DNA of 8,329 bases, from NCBI GenBank assembly GCA_020723225.1, contig DYJG01000090.1:1-8329 (forward strand), written 5' to 3'. Positions 5,064 to 8,329 of the stretch are shown here, piece by piece (the stretch's first letter is position 1; every line of letters starts with the position of its first letter). The notes beneath the pieces are model-generated. The model saw only the letters and a list, made by a program, of their open reading frames with translations. It did not search any database and had not been told where the DNA came from. Origin of the DNA: Desulfobacca acetoxidans (GTDB lineage Bacteria; Desulfobacterota; Desulfobaccia; Desulfobaccales; 0-14-0-80-60-11). The position numbers and the translations under genes were made by a program.

Positions 5064-6281
5064 GTGTATCTGCCCGTGAAGGTCAACCTGCATAAAGTTT
5101 TGCTGTTGCTGCTTTTGCTCTGTGTGACCCCCGGGCTTGCCGCCGCTAGCCCGGCCGGTGCAGACAAAGTATTAAACCTGTATTTCTTCTGGAGCCAGGG
5201 CTGCCCCCACTGTCTCCAGGAAAAGCCCTTCCTGGAAAAAATTAAGCAGAAATATCCCGCCTTAAGGATTCATGCCTTTGAAATCAGCGGCCACCGGGAA
5301 AATCTGGAATTGCTCCAGCGGGTGGCAGCCAGCCTCCGGGTGGAGGTCCCCGGGGTGCCGTTTACGGTGGTGGGCCGGGATTATCTCATCGGCTGGCAGT
5401 CGGAGGAGACCAGCGGCGCGGCGCTGGAAGCCGCCATCCAAAAAAACCTGGCCCATCCCGGCGGGGACGTTATCGCGGAGTTGGCCGCGGCCCGGCCCCC
5501 GGTCACGGCCGCGGACGAGAAAAAGGTTATTCCGGAAAAAATCAAAGTCCCCCTTCTGGGCGAGCTGGATACCCGCACCCTGTCCCTGGCCCTGTTGACC
5601 GTGATCATCGGCGCCCTGGACGGCTTCAACCCTTGCGCCATGTGGGTCCTGATCCTCCTGCTGGGGTTTCTCCTGGGTCTGGACAACAACCGGCGCCGGT
5701 GGATCTTGGGCTCCACCTTCGTGGTTGCGTCCGCGGCGGTCTATTTTCTCATCATGTGCGCCTGGCTGAACCTCTTCCTGTTCCTGGGATTCCTGTTTTG
5801 GGTCAGGCTGGGCATCGCGGGTGTGGCCCTGGGCGCAGGTTTTTATAACATTTGGGAATATTTCACCAATCTGGCCGGCGTCTGCAAGGTCAGCAAAGGT
5901 GGCAGGAGGCATCGAATCATTTGCGGACTTCAGGATTTCGTGAAAAAAGAAAGCCTCTGGCTTGCCCTGGGGGGCATTATCCTGCTGGCCTTTGCCGTCA
6001 ACGCGGTGGAGGTGATCTGCTCCGCGGGCTTTCCGGTGGTCTACCTGCAGATCCTCAGTTTAACTCCCTTGGCCAAGTGGCAGTATTATTTATATATCCT
6101 GCTTTATGTCACCATCTTTATGCTGGACGACCTCCTGGTTTTTTTTGCGGCCATGGTAACCCTCCAGGTCACCGGCATCTCCACTAAATATAAACGCGCC
6201 TCCAACCTCATCGGCGGCGTCCTGATGCTGGCTCTCGGGTTTTTGCTGATCTTCCGGCCGGACCTTCTGATGTTCGGTTAG
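5064..6281 (+). CDS. Exported thioredoxin-like domain fused to a CcdA/DsbD-type transmembrane redox domain
   Basis: The predicted job is to carry reducing equivalents across the inner membrane to a periplasmic thioredoxin-like domain in the same chain, as DsbD does. The 405-residue protein starts with a hydrophobic signal segment (about 8-28, ending LAAASPA). A thioredoxin-fold domain follows: FFWSQGCPHC with CxxC Cys47/Cys50, and a cis-proline loop VPGVPFTVVGRDYLIGW (Pro99). After a linker (about 135-168), roughly six transmembrane helices run from 172 to 400. Helix 1 carries DGFNPCAMW (Cys191) and a later helix carries NAVEVICSAGFP (Cys319), a spacing suited to the paired membrane cysteines of CcdA/DsbD. 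Extra cysteines are at 232, 274 and 287. GTG at 5064 and GTG at 5076 are both possible starts; neither has a good Shine-Dalgarno, and 5076 gives a more standard signal peptide (MKVNLHKVLLLLLLLC). The physiological partner is unknown. Confidence 0.85.
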   Translation: MYLPVKVNLHKVLLLLLLLCVTPGLAAASPAGADKVLNLYFFWSQGCPHCLQEKPFLEKIKQKYPALRIHAFEISGHRENLELLQRVAASLRVEVPGVPFTVVGRDYLIGWQSEETSGAALEAAIQKNLAHPGGDVIAELAAARPPVTAADEKKVIPEKIKVPLLGELDTRTLSLALLTVIIGALDGFNPCAMWVLILLLGFLLGLDNNRRRWILGSTFVVASAAVYFLIMCAWLNLFLFLGFLFWVRLGIAGVALGAGFYNIWEYFTNLAGVCKVSKGGRRHRIICGLQDFVKKESLWLALGGIILLAFAVNAVEVICSAGFPVVYLQILSLTPLAKWQYYLYILLYVTIFMLDDLLVFFAAMVTLQVTGISTKYKRASNLIGGVLMLALGFLLIFRPDLLMFG

Positions 6282-6292
6282 ACCACGCGGGA

Positions 6293-7255
6293 TTACCGGA
6301 AGTGGCAGGAGACCCAGTGGTCCGCCGCGGTCTCCCGGTATTCCGGGAAGACGTCCCGGCACACGGGAATCTGGGCCTCGGGGCAGCGGGGATGGAAGGG
6401 GCAGCCTGACGGGATGTTGATGGGGCTGGGGGGGTCGCCTTTCAGCTCCGGGGGCTTAAAGGGCCGCTCCGGGTCCGGCAGCGGCACCGCGGCCAACAGC
6501 GCCTCGGTGTAAGGGTGCAGCCTCTGGGTATTGAAAATCTCCCGGGGGGCCAGCTCCACCAGGCGGCCCAGATACATCACCGCGATGCGGTCGCTGATCC
6601 GGGAAATGACGCTTAAGTCATGGGAAATGAAGAGATAGGTCAGCCCGTGGCGCTCCTGCAATTCCTCCAGGAGGTTTAAAATCTGGGCCTGGATGGAGAC
6701 ATCCAGGGCCGAAACCGGCTCGTCGGCGATGATGAGCCTGGGCTTCAAGGCCAAGGCCCGGGCGATGCCCAACCGCTGGCGCTGGCCGCCGCTGAATTCG
6801 TGGGGGTAGCGCTCCAGGTGCTCCTCCCCCAACCCCACCTCCCGGAGCAGCTCCGTCACCCAGGCCCGGCGCTCCACCTTGGTCCCCAGGCCGTGGATGA
6901 CATAAGGCTCCTCCAGGATCTGGCGCACCGTCAGCCGGGGATTGAGCGACGAATAAGGATCCTGGAAAACGATCTGCATCTGCCGGCGCATCTCTTTGAG
7001 CCGGGCCTTGGGCAGCGCGGTCACCTCTTCGCCCCCGAAGGAGACCCGGCCCCGGGTGGGAGCCAGCAAGGCCAACACCAGCCGCCCCAAAGTGGACTTG
7101 CCGCAGCCGGACTCCCCCACCAACCCCAGGGTCTCCCCGGCCCGGACGTCAAGGTTCACCCCCTCCACCGCCTTGAGCACCGGCCCCCGGCCCCAGGGTC
7201 CGGAAAGGCGGAAGTAGCGGCTTAAATCCTGGGTTTCTAGAAGATTTTCCGGCAT
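6293..7255 (-). CDS. OppF/DppF-type peptide ABC transporter ATP-binding protein
   Basis: A cytoplasmic ATPase of the oligopeptide/dipeptide (also nickel) ABC importer class. Numbering from ATG 7255 gives 320 residues, normal for the family. Visible motifs are Walker A GESGCGKST (47-55), Q-loop FQDPYSSLNPR (Gln98), signature FSGGQRQR (154-161), Walker B LIIADEP with catalytic Glu179, D-loop SALD and H-loop His212. The C-terminal oligopeptide-transporter domain has LHPYTEALLAAVP followed by SGCPFHPRCP...CRDVFP...SCHF; the four cysteines (285, 291, 299, 317) match the iron-sulfur-cluster pattern reported for some Dpp ATPases. The frame continues open to 7348, but those residues precede the normal family start and are left out. 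Its usual partners (DppD-type ATPase, permeases, binding protein) are not adjacent: the gene upstream is divergent and the one downstream convergent. It must pair with components encoded elsewhere, or the cluster has been broken up. Confidence 0.92.
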   Translation of the reverse strand: MPENLLETQDLSRYFRLSGPWGRGPVLKAVEGVNLDVRAGETLGLVGESGCGKSTLGRLVLALLAPTRGRVSFGGEEVTALPKARLKEMRRQMQIVFQDPYSSLNPRLTVRQILEEPYVIHGLGTKVERRAWVTELLREVGLGEEHLERYPHEFSGGQRQRLGIARALALKPRLIIADEPVSALDVSIQAQILNLLEELQERHGLTYLFISHDLSVISRISDRIAVMYLGRLVELAPREIFNTQRLHPYTEALLAAVPLPDPERPFKPPELKGDPPSPINIPSGCPFHPRCPEAQIPVCRDVFPEYRETAADHWVSCHFR

Positions 7256-7295
7256 GAGCGTAATGATCCACGCGTAAAAAGAAAATACCAAATGT

Positions 7296-7348
7296 ATGCA
7301 ACCTGATTTTATCAGACATGCAACCCGGATCATATCCGGAAGTTGCAT
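7296..7348. promoter_or_regulatory. Operator-like dyad with three ATGCAAC sites in the divergent spacer
   Basis: ATGCAAC occurs at 7296-7302 and 7318-7324 and, inverted (gttgcat), at 7342-7348. The last two are joined by ccggat-cat-atccgg (7325-7339), giving a 13-bp stem interrupted only by an AA bulge. A smaller dyad ctgat-ttt-atcag (7303-7315) lies between the first two copies. Two direct copies and one inverted copy at a spacing of about 22-24 bases, between two divergent genes, suit a repressor or activator binding region. The regulator is not identifiable. The dyad alone could also be an RNA hairpin. Confidence 0.5.
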
Positions 7349-7405
7349 AAGCCTTTATTTTGCCCGGAAGGGCGCCGGGGTGGAAATTCATTCTGCCCCG
7401 TTATG

Positions 7406-7432
7406 TTGACTTCCTGGTTTTGGAGCTTAATT
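7406..7432 (+). promoter_or_regulatory. Possible promoter for the exported protein gene (weak)
   Basis: TTGACT (7406-7411) is a good -35 match. The best -10 candidate is TTAATT (7427-7432), with a short 15-base spacer. It lies 35 bases before the start codon and downstream of the ATGCAAC sites. The -10 match and the spacing are poor. Confidence 0.25.
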
Positions 7433-7457
7433 TTTTCAGTATACCCGCTGTTCCATT

Positions 7458-7470
7458 GGAGGTTTATATG
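7458..7470 (+). promoter_or_regulatory. Strong Shine-Dalgarno fixing the start at 7468
   Basis: GGAGG (7458-7462) sits five bases before ATG 7468 and is the best ribosome-binding site in the window. It rules out the longer open frame that begins at 7360. Confidence 0.8.
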
Positions 7471-8058
7471 CGCATCAAAACGTCCGGCATGGTCGCCGCG
7501 ATTCTTTTGGTGATTCTTGCTTTTTCTTTTCCGGGAGTTTCTAGATCGCAAGGATTTCAATTTGATGAGGCGAAACCAGCCATTTACGCGGGTAAACAGG
7601 CCGCGGACTCAGAAAACGGGAATGGCGAAAAGGCTCTCAAGTCCTTCGCGATGCGGATTGCCGGCACTTATCTGGCGATCCGGGAACCGGATGCCGGGCC
7701 TTCCAGGATTTTGACCATCCACGCTGACGGCAACTTGAGCAGCATCCAGTCGATTCAGTTTGGCGGCGGAGCCGCCGGCGGCGGGTTCAGCGATCAGCAA
7801 GGAATGTGGAAACGGCTCGGACGCCTGTCAGTTCAAGCCACGGTCCTCGATTTCTCGTTTCAACCCGGGTCCGGTGAATTCCTGGGCACAGCCGCCGCCA
7901 CCTATAACTTGCAGTTCGACGGAAAATTTCAAAAGGTGACGGGGGCAGTCGCGGGGAAGGTTTTCGCTCCCGGTGTTAATCCGCTGAACCCTGGCAATGC
8001 CGCACCGATTGCCGAATTCACCGACGCTTTCCAGGCCCAAAAAATTACGATTAAATAA
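7468..8058 (+). CDS. Exported beta-rich protein of unknown function, lipocalin-like pattern
   Basis: I do not recognise a named gene. The 196-residue product begins with a clear signal peptide (MRIKTSGMVAAILLVILAFSFPGVSRSQG, hydrophobic core about 8-23; cleavage probably near SRS-QG), with no lipobox cysteine, so it is likely periplasmic or secreted. After a short polar segment, the mature part shows alternating strand-like segments: AGTYLAIRE, RILTIHADGNLSS, GMWKRLGRLSVQATVLDFSF, GEFLGTAAATYNLQF, GKFQKVTGAVAGKVF and a closing FQAQKITIK. The order 'HADG ... GxWKRxG ... ATxLxFxF ... GxxxGTAxxxYxLxFDGKFxxVTG' recalls a widespread family of small secreted beta-barrel proteins without assigned function. 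That link is from memory of the pattern, not a search. The protein contains no cysteine and no obvious catalytic motif. It is divergent from the ABC ATPase and followed after 144 bases by another exported protein gene. Confidence 0.75.
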   Translation: MRIKTSGMVAAILLVILAFSFPGVSRSQGFQFDEAKPAIYAGKQAADSENGNGEKALKSFAMRIAGTYLAIREPDAGPSRILTIHADGNLSSIQSIQFGGGAAGGGFSDQQGMWKRLGRLSVQATVLDFSFQPGSGEFLGTAAATYNLQFDGKFQKVTGAVAGKVFAPGVNPLNPGNAAPIAEFTDAFQAQKITIK

Positions 8059-8081
8059 AAGCTCTCCGTAGAAACTCAAAC

Positions 8082-8116
8082 AACTCTCGCCGTTTTTTGC
8101 ATCTCGGTGAGGAGTT
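8082..8116. other. Hairpin downstream of the exported protein gene
   Basis: aactctcgccg (8082-8092) can pair with cggtgaggagtt (8105-8116), allowing one bulge and one G-T pair, across a T-rich loop. It begins 23 bases after the stop codon, a usual place for a terminator. It has no T-tract after the stem (purine-rich gaaaagaaagg follows), so it is not a classical intrinsic terminator. A second small stem, tggcc/ggcca, is at 8138-8152. Confidence 0.3.
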
Positions 8117-8202
8117 AAACTCGAAAAGAAAGGTTTTTGGCCGCGGCGGCCAGAGTTGCCGCATAATTTCGGTTTACAATTCTTGCTAAAGGAGAGGGTG
8201 TC

Positions 8203-8329
8203 ATGAAAGGCAAGTTCATCATTAAGCTCGGGTTACTTTGCGTGATGTTAAGCGCCTTCCTGGCGGTCCCGGCACTGGGCCAGGAAAAAGAAGATCCGGC
8301 CATGCAGCGCTTCAAAGAACGCCGGATGC
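8203..8329 (+). CDS. Exported protein, N-terminal part only (runs off the right edge)
   Basis: Forty-two codons are present. The start ATG at 8203 is preceded by aaggagaggg (8189-8198), a good Shine-Dalgarno. The product begins with a typical signal peptide: positive MKGKFIIK, a hydrophobic core GLLCVMLSAFLAVPALG, and likely cleavage after ALG just before QEKED. The mature part starts with charged residues (QEKEDPAMQRFKERRM), suggesting a helical region. There is no lipobox at the cleavage site. A TACAAT box (8175-8180) lies upstream, without a convincing -35. Too little is visible to assign a family. With the preceding gene it makes two consecutive exported proteins, each with its own ribosome-binding site. 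Confidence 0.75.
   Translation, partial: MKGKFIIKLGLLCVMLSAFLAVPALGQEKEDPAMQRFKERRM

Noticed and set aside
6282..6292. Bidirectional terminator between the converging genes
   Set aside because: Only 11 bases separate the stops, and no stem-loop with a T-tract is visible there.
7256..7348. N-terminal extension of the ABC ATPase by 31 residues
   Set aside because: The family starts at the MPENLLETQDLSRYF region. The extension overlaps the ATGCAAC dyad and has no ribosome-binding site.
7360..7467. Upstream extension of the exported protein gene
   Set aside because: A strong GGAGG site fixes ATG 7468, which is directly followed by a signal peptide; an extension would bury it.
8082..8116. Intrinsic terminator after the exported protein gene
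   Set aside because: A hairpin is present but the T-run is in the loop, not after the stem; it is kept only as a hairpin.

Overview
The window reads as a piece of a high-GC, Gram-negative chromosome, most likely from an anaerobic environmental bacterium of the Desulfobacterota ('deltaproteobacterial') type. This is inference from gene content: a molybdopterin enzyme fused to a periplasmic-binding-like domain, a CcdA-type redox fusion, and intergenic spacers full of short-unit repeats. No rRNA or other marker gene is present, so the placement is tentative. There is no phage, transposase, CRISPR or tRNA.

Layout. The left two thirds is a same-strand (+) series: the C-terminal part of a TatD-family metal-dependent nuclease (to 520), a 455-base spacer made largely of palindromic repeats, a YggS/PLPBP pyridoxal-phosphate homeostasis protein (976-1653), a YnfM-like MFS transporter (1767-2933), a MoeA-PBP molybdenum cofactor protein (3043-4965) and a thioredoxin/CcdA-like transmembrane redox fusion (5064-6281). 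Converging on it with an 11-base gap is an OppF/DppF-type ABC ATPase on the minus strand (6293-7255). A 212-base divergent spacer with an operator-like dyad separates it from an exported, probably beta-rich protein of unknown function (7468-8058). The start of a second exported protein runs off the right edge (8203 onward).

How the genes work together. There is no single pathway. The + strand genes are housekeeping or cofactor functions: quality control (TatD), PLP balance (YggS), export (MFS), molybdenum/tungsten cofactor insertion (MoeA-PBP) and periplasmic thiol redox (Trx-CcdA). They are separated by repeat-filled spacers rather than tightly overlapped, so a single long operon is doubtful. 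The OppF-type ATPase has no permease or DppD partner beside it.

The most distinctive signal is in the spacers. Three sequence-unrelated repeat types, each built of 7-9 base units and arranged as inverted pairs, lie at or in the 3' ends of tatD, yggS and the MFS gene. One carries a GGGGTTA tract overlapping the MFS stop codon that fits a four-tetrad G-quadruplex. Another supplies the last codons of tatD and recurs as an identical 28-base block 4.4 kb away, after the moeA fusion. I found no convincing new multi-gene system. The repeat architecture, the two protein fusions and the divergent dyad are what deserve a second look.
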